Source: Lantana camara
Taxonomy: Eukaryota > Streptophyta > Magnoliopsida > Lamiales > Verbenaceae
Length of the DNA stretch: 64,000 nt
Direction: 5' to 3'
NCBI GenBank assembly: GCA_037501455.1
Contig: CM074859.1
Span: forward strand, 90,974,894 to 91,038,893
Positions 34,822 through 46,818 of the stretch are shown here, in pieces. The translations under genes were made by a program, and so were the position numbers. The notes beneath the pieces are model-generated. The model saw nothing but the letters and a program-made list of their open reading frames with translations, did not search any database and was not told where the DNA came from. The number at the start of each line of letters is the position of its first letter. Positions within the stretch are counted from its first letter, which is position 1.

Positions 34822-37800
34822 TCAAGCGGCCGGAGCAACATCTTCATCCAGAACCACAAGGACATTTTGAGCCATGGGACCATAAACGGGGCCCTCCAGC
34901 CCTTATGTTGGGGGAGCATTTTCATCTTGGTTTTGGGCGGCGGAGGCCCAGGCTCGTTGTTTCCTAGCGCTTGTGGAGCATTGGGCTCATTGGCCTCGAC
35001 CGTTGGAATGGGGTCATTCTCTGTGACAGGCGCTGAAGGGTCGTTTGACTGAGGGTTTTCGAAAACGGCACTAGCATTGTTATTCACCTCACTTTATTCT
35101 GCCTGAGAGGCCTCTTCCAAAGGATGAGCCGCCATGTATTCATCCAGGATGAGGGTGACTAGGAAATTGTACTCCGGCTCGGAGATGCTGGACTCAGGAT
35201 CCTCACGGTCGTCGTCCTCTTCAACACATAGCTCATTGAACATGAGCCCCATGCCCCGCGCATCACGGATGGATGGATCTGTTAGGCCCTTGTGGATGCC
35301 CTGCTCAATCGCTAAGTTGAACGCTTTCTGGGCTTCATCAAGGCAATGTAGGGAAGCTGCAAAATTGAACGCTTTGGAATAGCAGAATTTGATGAGCGCC
35401 TCCTTATTTGATTGCTCAAAACGATGAGGGAGTTGGTTCATGGCATCAGAGTATTTCTTTTCCGGCTCCATAGCCCTCGTCTTCCAATCATTGCAGTCGG
35501 CAGTGAGCTTCTTATGGTCCTCATCAAGTTGGTTATATTGGTTACGCCAACTCCTTCGAGCGTTCGTGAAGTCATCTTGCAACTTCTTCATCTCATCCTC
35601 CATATTTTTATACTCATCCTTAAGGGAAAGGTACTTGGCCGTCTCTGTGTCCAATTCCTCCTGAAACTGGGCAGGATCGTTCGAGCGCACCATCTTCTTG
35701 TACTTTGCCTTCCGGTCAGCATACACCATGGCGTACATTTGGATATTCCTCGCCCTCGGGAGCACTTGCTGCACGGGCTCGAAAGGGAAAAAGTGTTAAC
35801 AAATATATTGAAGAACAACACCTTTAAAGGATAATGGAACTACAAAAGAAAAGGAGACTTACGAAAATTATGGCGTGCACCATATCACCGGTCACCTTTT
35901 CAACCGACTCGGAGTACAAATGCCTATGATCCGTTGAGAATTGGGCCCTTTCATACAGATTTTGGCTGCAGCTTGGGCCAATGTCCCGTGCCTCAGTAAT
36001 ACGGCACCCCCATCTGCGAAGCCCTTGTAGCTCCTGTCCCTCCGGCGGTCGAAGTCCCACAAGTGTTCTTCTATGATGCACAGATACGGACACGGGGACA
36101 CGGACACGACACGACACCGATACGGCGATACGATTTTTTTTTTTTTGAATTTTCCATGTGAGGAGTGTCGGACACGGTGTCCGATATGACATGACACGAT
36201 AAAATGATATTTTTAGAAGTGTCCGTGCATCATAGGTGTTCTTCCTCCGAAGAGGAAGTGTCTCCGTCGCCGCCCTTGGGGCCTTCAACAACTTGTTTGC
36301 CTTTGTCGGATATGGCGAAGGCATCAGTCATTCTCTTCCTCTTTCGGGAAGTTTGGCTAATGCTTCCTTGAGGCCCGCTTATCACCACACTTGCAGGGGG
36401 CCTCGTTTGATTGATGGCGTTAGGATTGACCACCCTCACATCTGTTGCGGTTGGTGGCCGTACCAGTATTCGGTTTTCCGTATTTATCGCTCGGTTCTCC
36501 CCCCGTCCTTGCGGCACTTGAGCGCCAGATGCGGTGCTTGAGCTGGCGCCTTGGTGGCCTCCACGACCGTCACCCCGGCCTACTCCACGGCCTCGGGTAT
36601 TCTGTTGATCTCCCTATTGGGCTTGACGCCTATTAGCGTTGGCGAACCTAGCAGCGTTTCTCATGCCTCCAGCCATCCTTAAAATGTCTGCTCCTGCAAA
36701 GAAGGCAAAAACGAGGGTCAGAAACCCTTAAGCAAATTTCACAAAATACAAGTTACAAATGCAAAGTATAGTTAGCATCCCTATCTACAAGTTAGTGCCC
36801 TAAAGTCTTACCGTCTCTCTCCAAATCTCGAGCGGGGGGGTTGTTGAGATAATGAGGGTCGTCAGTAAGCCCACTGAGGAACATGAGTTCCGCATCGTCT
36901 ATCCAGTCCTTGGCTTGAATTAGTTGGCCCTCATCCCTCAATGCCCCAGCCAAGTCCTTGGCCCAGTCCTTAGGGAAGGAAGGTTCTAAGCGGCTCTTTA
37001 CAAGGGATCCCTTCCCATGAGATATCCATTCTCGGGCCACCCTGAAATCATCATCTTCTGGGGCTTTGACAAAAATATACTTCACCTTCCAATCTGGGCC
37101 ATAAGTGGTTGAGGGGGAATTAATCAATTTCAAACGGGCTTTGGCTTGGATGTAATAGAAGAAACCCGCCTCAGGGGACGAGCGTGGTGAGCTGACGACT
37201 TGAAGAAGGGCACTGAAATTCCGCATCGAGGGCTCGTATCCGGCGCATTTCATAAGGATTACAAAGCTGGTTATCAAGGCGAGTCCGTTAGGCACGATTT
37301 TCGAGGGGCACAGGCCCAAACTATTTAGAATGGAAGCCACTGGGACTGGAATTGGAAATCTTAGAACCTCGGAACCGATCGTGTCCTTGTAAACTGCCAT
37401 TTCGCCAGTAGGAGGATGGTTGGCACGCTCGTGCTTGGCAGGGATTCTCCATGTGTAACGCTCGTCCCGGTAGATTGGGGCCATAACAGACTTTATCTCC
37501 CCAGAGTGATGGTGCTGGGAGTCTCGTCCGGGGTACGCTCGGTCGCCTACATACCCGAGCCTTCACCCTTGTTTGGCCCTTTGGTTTTCTTGGCTTTCTT
37601 GGGCCTCTGGGACTTCTTTCCTTTGCCCTTGATCTGGGCTTTATCTGAGGGCCCCGCTCCTCCCTCGGATTCCGGAGCCGGGGCTGCGACGGCCACTGTC
37701 ACGGTGTGGCGATGAGGGTAAGTTGCGCTCTCTGTTATCGGGAGAGTCACCCCCTGCCTCTCCGCTTCCATCACCAGATTCATTTCGTCAAAGAGATGCT

Positions 37801-37942
37801 CAACCCCATCTGGGTTCCTTTCATCTATGGCCATAACGGCCACGTCCAACTCCTCGTCCCTAGGGGAACCCGGAGGAGATGAACTCTGGGTAGCCATGTC
37901 TTCAACTTCACGGGCGAATTCTTCTACATGATCTCTGGCCAT
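34822..37942 (-). pseudogene. Antisense gene of the Tat element (putative gypsy-type transposon family)
   Basis: This is a reverse-strand gene between pol and the 3' LTR. It starts MARDHVEEFAREVEDM at 37942, followed by an acidic then Lys/Pro-rich segment. A frame break or unresolved intron lies near 37550. Next comes a domain (37520-36810: LRFPIPVPVASILNSLGLCPSKI, GFFYYIQAKARLKL) like the plant 'putative gypsy type transposon' domain PF04195. A GT-AG intron (about 36808-36695) leads to an exon with a Gly/Arg/Gln-rich stretch and Ser/Glu tail, interrupted by a MITE. A further intron near 35865-35780 leads to a coiled-coil-like part (LKDEYKNMEDEMKKLQDDF) and a C-terminus ending DEDVAPAA. In-frame stops, for example TAG near 36614 and TAA at 35094, mark it as decayed. 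The function of such proteins is unknown. Confidence 0.78.
36072..36235. mobile_element. Short MITE with 9-bp duplication (Mutator-like)
   Basis: The ends TATGATGCAC...GATACGGACAC and GTGTCCGTGCATCATA are inverted. The flank GTGTTCTTC occurs on both sides (36063-36071 and 36236-36244), a 9-bp duplication typical of Mutator-like elements. The interior has repeated GGACACGACACGAC and an A/T-rich core. It is inserted in the Glu-rich exon of the antisense gene. Confidence 0.88.
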
Positions 37943-38555
37943 GGTTGAGGTGGAATTTGGAAGGGATATGAGGATTTTTGGGAAGTGATATATATTCGGA
38001 GAGATTCGGGATTTCTGGAAGAGATAAAGCTTGAGGAATTACTAAATCCTAAATCTGATTCGAAGGTTAGCAAAGTTAGAAGGTTTCACCAGAGGTTACC
38101 TTGAATTTTCTGGAAAAACTTGAAGGAAAGTTCTGAATGCTCTGAAACTTGTTTGCAAAGAGATTTCTACAAGTTTGTGCTCTGAAGATTTGTTTGCGTA
38201 AAGGAAGATATGGATGCAGAATCCCTTATTTATAGGGATGGGAGTTGGTACGTTTCTGACAAATAATTTGAAATTACAATCATTTCCCGTCTAGGAAATC
38301 GTTCCCTTTCTTGAACCGTCACGAACTTCCCAAGAATCACGCGCCCCACGCACATCACCATTTAATGTACAGACGTTACAAGCGGTCAGAAGAAAGGACC
38401 GCATTTAATACATAGACATCTCAAGCGCTCAGAGGAAAGGACCGCATTTATGGCGCAATTAGAGGGATGAATTGCCCAACACGCTACGCTCGATGATTTG
38501 CTTAACAAAATTCTACAGTCCTCATTATTAAGGACTACAGAATTGGGGGGCAAAA
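37943..38555 (-). promoter_or_regulatory. Promoter region of the antisense gene
   Basis: Read on the minus strand, CCCTATAAATAAGGGAT at about 38225-38240 is a clear TATA box, some 290 bases before the start codon at 37942. The leader has no earlier ATG that I trust. Toward the LTR lie short direct repeats (GACCGCATTTAAT...ACTCAAGCGCTCAGA-like) at 38398-38450 and the plus-strand polypurine tract GAATTGGGGGGCAAAA at 38540-38555. Confidence 0.6.
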
Positions 38556-39384
38556 TGATGGGGTCAAAATACGCTCGTCCCACGTTTGGACACATGGCAA
38601 CTCAAGATAACGACACCTGTCCTCTTGTGATTAAGGTAATTATACACGAGCGCTCTGACCCCTCAAGCGTCATCGTTCCTCAAGGACACGTGTTATCTCT
38701 GCTATGCGTGCACGTGATCAACATCGCCGCTCTCTAACGAGCGCGATTCATACTACATAGCTAAGGCTCCAACCAGTTAAGAAAGCCCTCTTCGAGCGCT
38801 ACACTTATTCAGGGAAACTTTCACTCCCCCTCATTTTATGAGCCTTGGCCTTCATCCCCTAGCGGATTCCTTGGTCTCCAAGGCTCTTTGTTGACACGAG
38901 CGTGCTCTTAAGCCCTCGTTACCAACCCCTAAAATGGCTCCCTGACACCCCGTACATGCCCGCGCACCTGCCACTGTTGCCAACACTAACTTCCACCAGC
39001 TTTTGCAGAAGATTCCTCCTAGGTTTCTCTCTCTCAACGCCACATGTTAGGGCAACATTCGGCCAGGACCACGCGGTGCAAATAACCAAAGGGTCCCTGA
39101 CCCTCAACTATAAATACGCGAGTTCATCTCCTTCACTATAAGCAATCTCCATTACTGCAACTCCATACTTAGCATATTCTCTCTTTGAGATCTTCATCTG
39201 ACTTGAGCGTCAGAGAGCCAAACTGGGAATTATCCCCAGTTCCCCCAGCTTGGCCATCTGACTTTGTCTTTGTATTTGTCCTAGCAGGTAGAACCTCCAT
39301 CTTTCCCGACGAACATCAACTGGTTTCCTCACCTAAACAAATTCTAAAGTGATTGGACTCTGTACCCCATATTCAGACACATCA
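38556..39384 (+). repeat. 3' LTR of the Tat element
   Basis: 829 bp, TGATGGGGTC...CAGACACATCA, uninterrupted. It serves as the template that proves the two halves of the 5' LTR belong together. The TATA box is at 39109-39116. Confidence 0.96.
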
Positions 39385-39389
39385 AATTT

Positions 39390-39676
39390 CATTCTCTTTA
39401 TTTATAGGATTTTTAAATTTGTATATATATATTTTCATCACTTTGATTTTTATATTTATAATTTACCGATTTCACTATTTTAGAACTAGTTAGTGTTTAT
39501 AAATGATAAGTGGACTTTGTCCCATCCAAACTGCAACGTCGATCCCCAAAACGCCATCGTTCCCTTTAATGGAAGCGTGCATCAAGTTTAAAAAGATTAA
39601 AGTCTTCCCATCTTTCGATAATCAACTCCCATAACAGCGGAAACGACAAGGATTTCTCTGGTGAAGAGGAGGAACC
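39390..39676. other. Short host sequence between two retrotransposons
   Basis: These 287 bases separate the Tat element from the older copia element. Their right end (GTGAAGAGGAG) is contiguous in the ancestral sequence with 56680 onward. The joined stretch is GC-rich, with a purine-rich open reading region ending at a GT donor-like site (ATCATAGGTACAG) near 56730. It may be a first exon or leader. I could not identify it. Confidence 0.45.
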
Positions 39677-39870
39677 TGTTAGAGGAATCGTAGGGATTTT
39701 GTTTATATTTGGGATATATGTTAATTGTATATCTATATTCATTATTTCCCTTCCATCACTCCCCTAATTTAGTCTAGTATCTTTAGTGTAAATTTTTAGG
39801 ATTGTAATTGTATGATATATATATCTTGAAATGTTGTTTGAGATTCAATAGGGAAAATTCAATTCTTTCA
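39677..39870 (+). repeat. 5' LTR of the older copia element
   Basis: 194 bp. It is followed at once by TGGTATCATGAGC, a primer site related to the initiator-Met type. TATATATATCTTG near 39815 is a candidate core element. Confidence 0.92.
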
Positions 39871-39933
39871 TGGTATCATGAGCTTAGGTTTTTTTTTTCC
39901 CCCCTACACTACAATTTTGCTCTTTCTTCTCCA

Positions 39934-42900
39934 ATGGCTCAATCATCTACCTCATTTCCCGACGTTAATCATATCTCCCAAGTTTTATCTCTTCACTGGG
40001 AAGTGACAATTTCTTGCTTTGGAAAACTCAAGTTTTTCCCATTCTACGTTGTCATCGTTTGCTCGGTTTTATCGACGGAAGTTTCCCAAGACCAACTGAA
40101 TCCCTTGATGATGGTGCAAATGGTTCTTGGATGGATCTTGGTTTCTTTATCGGATAGTGTTCTCTCTCAAGTTGTGGACAAGAAAACTGCATGTGATGCA
40201 TGGCAAACACAGGAACTTATGTATGGTACCAGTTTGTGTGCCCGTATTCAACAATTGAAGACTGAATTGCAGACTCTTACAAAGGGCTCTAAGACAATTC
40301 ATCAACACATTCAAACTACCAAGTCTCTATCTTTAGCATTGGCGAGTTCTGGAAAGAAGACCGATGAAGATGATTTAATTTTCTGGACTCTTCGTGGGCT
40401 AGGATCTGAATATGATCCTATAGTTGCCGCTATTAACTCATAGCCGGAAATTCCTTCCTTTGTTGTTGTATGTGGCATGTTGCTTGATTTTGAACTTCGA
40501 TTGGGTAGCTCTGCCACCCGTTCATCAATAGCCTTCAACTCTACATTGGATCGTTCCCCTTCTGCTGCTGCTGGTATTAAAAATAGGGGCCATGGCCACC
40601 TCTCCTCGCCTGGAATCTCTTCTGGAATTTTTGCATCCTCTGGAAGTTCCGCTGATAGAACTGGTACTTCATCACCTGTGGTATGTTTTAGATGTGGTCA
40701 TCTATATCACAAAGCCAACAATTGTTGGGCGCCGGATGCTGCTGTTGGAACTCCTATCCAAGCTTTGAATGCTTGGCACACCTCTACCGCAACAGATTAA
40801 AACTGGTATCTTGACACTGGAGCCACTCACACGCTTACACCAGACTTGAAAGGCGTTTCTGGTACGAAAATTTACTCTAGAATTGATCGCATTATAGTTG
40901 GAAATGGAAGTGGACTTCCCATATCTCATTCTGGTACTTCGAAATTAAAATTGTCTACTGGTACTTTTGTTAATTGTGATGTACTAGTTTTATTGCAAAA
41001 CGGCTTTTATCTGTGGCTCAATTAGCCAAAACTCATGACTAGTCATTTTTGTTTACTTCTTCTGGTAATTGTATTAAGGACATGAAGAGTGGACGTTTAC
41101 TCCACCAAGGGCCTCTTAAAGGTGGTATGTATTCTCTTGGTTCTTCTCCAAGTAAAATTTGTTTTGCAGCAAATAACTGTTCAACTCAATTATGGCATGC
41201 TCGCCTTAGACATCCTTCCAGTCGGGTCATACAACATTTGCGCCATGCACTAGAACTTACATCCATACCAATAAAAGACTCTCCATGTTCCAGCTGTCAG
41301 CTTGGGAAAAGTCATCGCTTACCTTTTCCAGTAAGGGAAACTCGATCATCACCCCCCTTACATGTTATATATTGTGATGTTTGGGGGTCTGCCCCACAGG
41401 TGTGCTTGGATAGTTTCAGATTCTATTTGGTGCTAGTTGATGATTTCAGCAGATTTACCTGATTTTATCCCTTGAAACAAAAATCTAATGTAATATCTAT
41501 TTTCCCTAAATTCATTGCTATGGTGGAAAATGTTTTCTCTTCTCGTGTCAAGTATATTCAAAGTGATGCAGGTGGTGCATTTATTGGTCACATCTTACGG
41601 TCCTACTTTCTGACAAGAGGGATCATTCATCGGTTATCTTGTCTTGGAACCCCGGAACAAAATGGGGTTGTCGAACACAAACATCATCACATTGTGGAGA
41701 CCAGACTTACGTTATTGGCTCATTGCAACCTCTCTTCACCATTTTAGACTCATGCTTTTGCTACGGCGGTATATTTTATCAATCAATTACCTACTCCTTT
41801 GCTTAAGTTCAATAATCCTTATGCATTACTGTATGGTGAGGAACCATCTTGGTTGCACTTAAGAACTTTTGGTGCCTTGTGTTATCCTTGTTTAACACCA
41901 TTTGGCAAAACAAAACTTGATTTTAAGAGTAGTCATTGCATATTTCTTGGATATAGTTCGTCTCATAAGGGGTACAAATGTTTTGAGATCTCCACGGGTA
42001 AGATTCTTATCTCCCGACATGTGGTGTTTGATGAAAGTACATTCCCATCACCGGCTGACTCTCCTGGACATCCCAAACCATTCACTTTTCGGCCCTTACC
42101 GAAGTTGCTAAAGTTCCAGAAAAACATTACTCCGCCACTGGCTTCAGACTCTCAAGTTCCAGTGACTAGTCAGCAACCACTGGCTCTGGAATCACCAGCT
42201 CCAGTGTCCAGTTAGCCACTCATCGTTCCATATCCTCAAGTTCCAGTGTCTGTCGAACTTCTTCCAGCTGACCAGACTGATGTACCACCTCCCAACTCCT
42301 TACACAATGCTTCTGATGCATGTACCAGTCCATCTACATCACACAATCCGACGGATTGCACACGCCTTGAGCCTCCTCCTCCAGCTGGTGATGGTCCCTC
42401 CTCGACAATCAATAGATCCCACACCATGGTAACTCGTACCATGGATGGTACCAAAAAACCCAAAGTCTATCATACCTCCAAGTACCATTGTCTCATAGTG
42501 CTCTTACTGCCGTAAACTCACTTCCACCAGAACCTACATGTTTTACTTAGGCAATCAAGGATGAAAATTGGCGGCACGCCATGATGGAGGAAATCAATGC
42601 ACTTGTTAAGAATCAAACTTAGTCTCTGGTACCAGCACATCCCTCTACCGAGTTAAACAACGGTCTGATGGCAATTTGGAACGATATAAAGCCCGTCTCA
42701 TAGCTAAAGGTTATTCTCAGCGACCTATTAGGGATTATGGTAATACTTTCAGTCCCGTTGTGAGGCCTGGTACTATTCGGCTGGTATTAGCTTTGGTTGT
42801 CTCCAACAACTGGTCTCTTCGCCAGTTGGATGTTAAAAATGCATTCTTGCATAGTGATTTGTCTGAAACTATTTATATGCATCAACCTCAGGGTTTCGTT

Positions 42901-43769
42901 GATCAAACTAAACCAGATTTTGTGTGCAAGCTGCACAAGTCACTTTACCTTTTAAAATAGGTACCTCATGCCTGGTACCAGAAGTTCGGCATATTTGTTA
43001 TAGAATGCGGTTTTCTTCATTCTCCTCATGATTCCTCTATGTTCATCAAACATATTTGTGGTCATATTCTTATCCTTTTAATCTATGTTGATGACATTAT
43101 TCTGACCGAAAATTCTGATTCGCTCATTACAAAGTTTATTCTGGAACTTTCTCACAAGTTTGATATGAAGGATCTTGGGCCACTCTACTACTCCCTTGGC
43201 ATGGAAGTCTTCGCTCATCAAAAGGGTCTCCTTCTAACTCAAACCAAATATGCTACCCAACTTCTCCAGTCGTATAGGTTTGATGGGGTAAAACCAATTT
43301 CAACTCCACATTCTAGAGTCCGGTTAAGTTCCAATGAAGGTGATTTGCTCCCAGATCCTACGGAGTTTCGTTAACTTGTAGGAGCACTTAAATATCTCAC
43401 ATGACATGCCCAGATATTTGTTTTACTGTCAATTCTATCTGTCAGTTTATGCATGCTCCTTGTACCAGTCATCTTCTTGCAGCTAAGCGGATTCTTTGGT
43501 ACATTAATGGTACTCTGGAACTTGGTCTTTCCTTCACTCGTTCCAGTTTTACCCTGACTGGTTTTTGTAATGCTGATTGAGCTGGTTGCCCCGACACTCG
43601 TCGTTCCACCATAGGTTATACTATCTATTTTGGGGCGAATCTCATTTCTTGGCATTCCCGTAAGCAACCTACTGTCTCTAAGTCAAGTTCCAAAGCTGAA
43701 TATCGTGTCTTGTCAAGTTTAAGTTCTGAACTTCTCTGGTTTTTGCATCTTCTCAAGTTCCTTAACATA
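39934..43769 (+). pseudogene. Older copia gag-pol, first part
   Basis: The gag part starts MAQSSTSFPDVNHISQVLSL and has the copia gag (UBN2-like) pattern. A CCHC knuckle (CFRCGHLYHKANNC, ~40684), protease YLDTGATHTLT (~40810) and pre-integrase block LWHARLRHPSS follow. Integrase residues lie in CDVWGSAP, QSDAGGAF (usual DNGGEF altered) and PEQNGVVEH. RT has DVKNAFLHSDL and YVDD at 43084-43095; RNase H follows. Frameshifts occur near 41000 and 42600. In-frame stops at 40441, 40798, 41460, 41745, 42214, 42548, 42620, 42958, 43372 and 43578 each sit where Gln or Trp is expected in the family. The frame ends abruptly at the GAACT duplication of the nested LTR. Confidence 0.92.
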
Positions 43770-44159
43770 GAACTTGTAACGCTCCAGCTTTCGGCATTTC
43801 AGGTATGAACGCCACGTGTGGTTTGAGAGTAGAATTTAATTATTTTATTTGTTCATTTCTTCAATTTTCATATCATGATATAATTTTATTAAAATTATAT
43901 TTCATTTGTTTTTATGAAATTCATATCAAATTTATATTTATTGCATAACTTGCATTGATTGGAACGTGAATTAATTCCCGAGCATGACTTAATTTCTTAT
44001 ATGTCCTTATTTGATCATTTTCTTGAATTTGAGGACTTAATCGCATGAATTCTTTGTGGGACTTAAGAGATCATTTATTATGGAATTGGACCTAATTGCA
44101 TGACTTAATAATTGGGAGGACTTAATAGCAATTGGAGCCATTCTTTCCCCTTCTATAGC

Positions 44160-46790
44160 TGTGACGCCCGGAGCGGTGGGCCACCACATCCCCCGCACTT
44201 AAACCCGAACCCACATATGAAATGGATTTCCATACATGAGTCCAAGTCTAAGCGAACGGAACCTACACTCACTCCTTAGGCTAAGCGGGGCTAAAACTCG
44301 GACAGAGCGCGCAAAATCAACACATAAATGCGGAAGCCATAACACAAGGATCGAAAAGAGCTCTATAATTAACATTTATACCATATACCATGGCCTCACG
44401 GCCCAAAAGATCGAGTATATACATCAAAGCCCATAAATCAGCAAAATACGATCCTAGTATCAAATACATAAAAGAGTATCCAAAATGCAAGAAGTATGGA
44501 TGCAACTCGACTTAGACACACAAGTACAAGACCAAGACTCGCACTTCCCCGCCTAGCACGAAACAACCTGCACTGAAGGTGGGAAAAGAGAGGGGTCAGT
44601 CAAAACTCGACTGAGTGAGGGGGCTTAAACGCACACCCACACCTAAATACATATAAAGCAGAGCATATTACAAAGGTGATAGTCATGAATCGAGGCTAGG
44701 GTTTTACATACCAAATCATTTTCCAAAGATAACATATAATAGAGAGGAAAACCTATCTCGATCCATAATCTATCGAACAAAGCATAAACATAAGTCCGGC
44801 GAGAACGGACTATCCCTTACTCCATCAAACATAACATAAAATCGAATTCAAATCACATCCACCCCACATCCATGGTGTATCGGGAATCAAACCCTAACAC
44901 CTACATTACCAAACACATACGGGGCAGCTAACCCACGATATGCCTTCCCCGGTTATCCACCGAGGGCTCAAGATACCACGCCTTCCCAACCTCCTTAGGT
45001 CGTACGTGAATATCTCAAATGAGAACGTGCACAGGGGTCATAACCGGCGACCCCTTGGTCGTCCCGGGTCTCCCTTACCCACGTCTCCGGGCCCATCAAA
45101 CCAAAACAAACCAAACTCCCATCTTTCAGGGTACAACTCGCTCAAACATACCACATACGGATAACGAATTTCAAAATATAGCTTACATATGCCAATACTT
45201 ATACCAATTTCGAAAACGTAAAGCTTATTTCACAAGATCATAACATACCTTAAGCATTCGTATGTAATACATATATATAAGTATATATATTCGCATACAG
45301 GGTAAGAAAACAACACGTAATAGGTCTTAGGTCGCTTATCTAGTACAAAGGATCCTAACCTCACCTTTGCAAAAGTAGAAGGAAGGCAAAACGGGCGAAC
45401 GAACACTTAAACCTCGGGCTCACGAACTTCCGGAAGAGGCTCTGAAACAAAAGAAGACAAGACCCGAGACTTAGACTCAACAATGTACCAAAGAAGACGC
45501 CCGGCAAAATGCATGGATCATGTTCACAAAATGTCACAATTTAGTACGCGAAAACAATTAAGTTATAACAATTACCATGCAAAAGAGAAGCACTTAAAGT
45601 CATAAAATGCATAATTAAAGCAAAGAGAAGTAGTAGCAACTTCTAGGTTTTGAATTTTTCAAAGGGGAAAATCCACCCCCATGGATTTTTTTCCAAAGGG
45701 GAAAATCCACCCCCATGGATTTTTCAGAAGCTATTGCCTCAAATCCACCCTCGCGGATTTTTCCAAAAGGAAAAATCCACCCCCGCGGATTTGCTCCAGT
45801 AGAGCAGTTTTCGGCCATGGGAACGGCCGTTCCCGTTCCCAGTACAACTGGGAACGGTCGTTCCCACTCTCGGTCCATGAACAGTAAGGCCTGGGAACGG
45901 TCGTTCCCAGTTTAAAACTGGGCGGGAACGGCCGTTCCGGCCTGGTTCGAAAAGCTGGAGCAGAGTTTTACACAGAAAACAGGGGAAGCTCGAAAATATG
46001 CCAAAAATGGCCAAAATCCAACCTTTAAAGTTGCCATAACTTCTCAAAATGCACATACAATTCAAATATATCATACTTAACATGTCGTCACTCAAATAGC
46101 TCAAGAAAATGGAATTAAAAGCCATGATCACATGAATGAAAAATTCAAGCTAGAATCAAGAACCTCAATAAATGCTCACCCAACCTATCATAAAATGCAA
46201 TAAATGCAACATATATAACCTATACAACTCATACAAGAAGCTAGAAATCCATCATCTCAAGCAAAGAGCAAGAATTCACCATTAATGCTAAACCCTTACT
46301 ATTCACGTAGGGGAGCAAAGGCACAACAAACTCACACCAAACTCATAAATTAAACCATGGAAACGTAGAGCATGACGATGGGATTCCGAAACCTACCTAA
46401 GCTCGAGAAAAGACGAAGAAACGAGAGAGAACTTGGCTTGGAAAGTTGGATGATCAAAGCTTGGGGTTTGCTCTCTTGCTTGCTTGAGTTGCTGCTGAAC
46501 GTAATGAGGGAAAAGAGAGAATGGTTCAGCCTTTAAGGGCTGGACCGATTGGTTCACGGGTTCGGTTCAAGGTTCCCGGTTCAAATTGGTTCGGTTTAAC
46601 AAATACGGGTTCAAATAAGGCCAACTCAAATAACCGAATAATTCACATGCACATTCATTCAAATAATTCATATAAGAATTAAAATTAAGTAATTCAAATA
46701 AATAAGTAGAATAAATATAAAATGCGTAAACAATAATTTTAAATGCGCACATACGTCATACCTGTACGGTCTGAAAGTCGGGGTGTCACA
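44160..46790 (-). repeat. 3' LTR of the complete chromovirus
   Basis: 2631 bp. In element orientation it starts at 46790 (TGTGACACCCCGACTTTC) and ends at 44160. A TTAAAGG-type core and the leader lie about 280-350 bases in. The palindrome clusters lie at about 850-1120 from its start. Confidence 0.96.
45668..45938. repeat. Two adjacent families of palindromes in the young LTR
   Basis: Four copies of AAATCCACCCCCRYGGATTT-like dyads lie at about 45668, 45703, 45741 and 45773. Four copies of GGGAACGGYCGTTCCC follow at about 45819, 45850, 45893 and 45924. The same block, with one G/A change, is at 52999-53269 in the other LTR. The GGAACGGCCGTTCC core is a perfect inverted repeat in two copies. 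Confidence 0.93.
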
Positions 46791-46806
46791 ATCCTTCCCC
46801 CTTAAA
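46791..46806 (-). promoter_or_regulatory. Polypurine tract of the complete chromovirus
   Basis: Read on the minus strand, TTTTTAAGGGGGAAGGAT ends exactly at the LTR start and would prime plus-strand synthesis. Confidence 0.9.
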
Positions 46807-46818
46807 AAGGACTTGCCC

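Larger units (their letters stand above)
13069..39384 (+). mobile_element. Tat-type Ty3/gypsy element, old, host of nested insertions
   Basis: The target duplication is AATTT (13064-13068 and 39385-39389). Both LTRs are 829 bp once the insertion in the 5' copy is removed. Without nested DNA the element is about 13.3 kb. Internal order: primer site, gag, protease, RT, RNase H, a second archaeal-type RNase H, integrase, 87-bp tandem array, antisense gene, polypurine tract, LTR. The second RNase H and the long 3' region with an extra reverse-strand gene are known marks of the plant Tat lineage. LTRs differ at several per cent of the compared positions, and all main frames carry stops, so it is an inactive older copy. 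Confidence 0.93.

Noticed and set aside
45739..46131. Minus-strand reading frame of 130 codons in the young LTR (and its twin at 53070-53462), plus frames of 60-90 codons around the palindromes
   Set aside because: It is inside an LTR, created by the repeated palindromes having no stops. The same length occurs in several frames at once, and there is no protein-like pattern.
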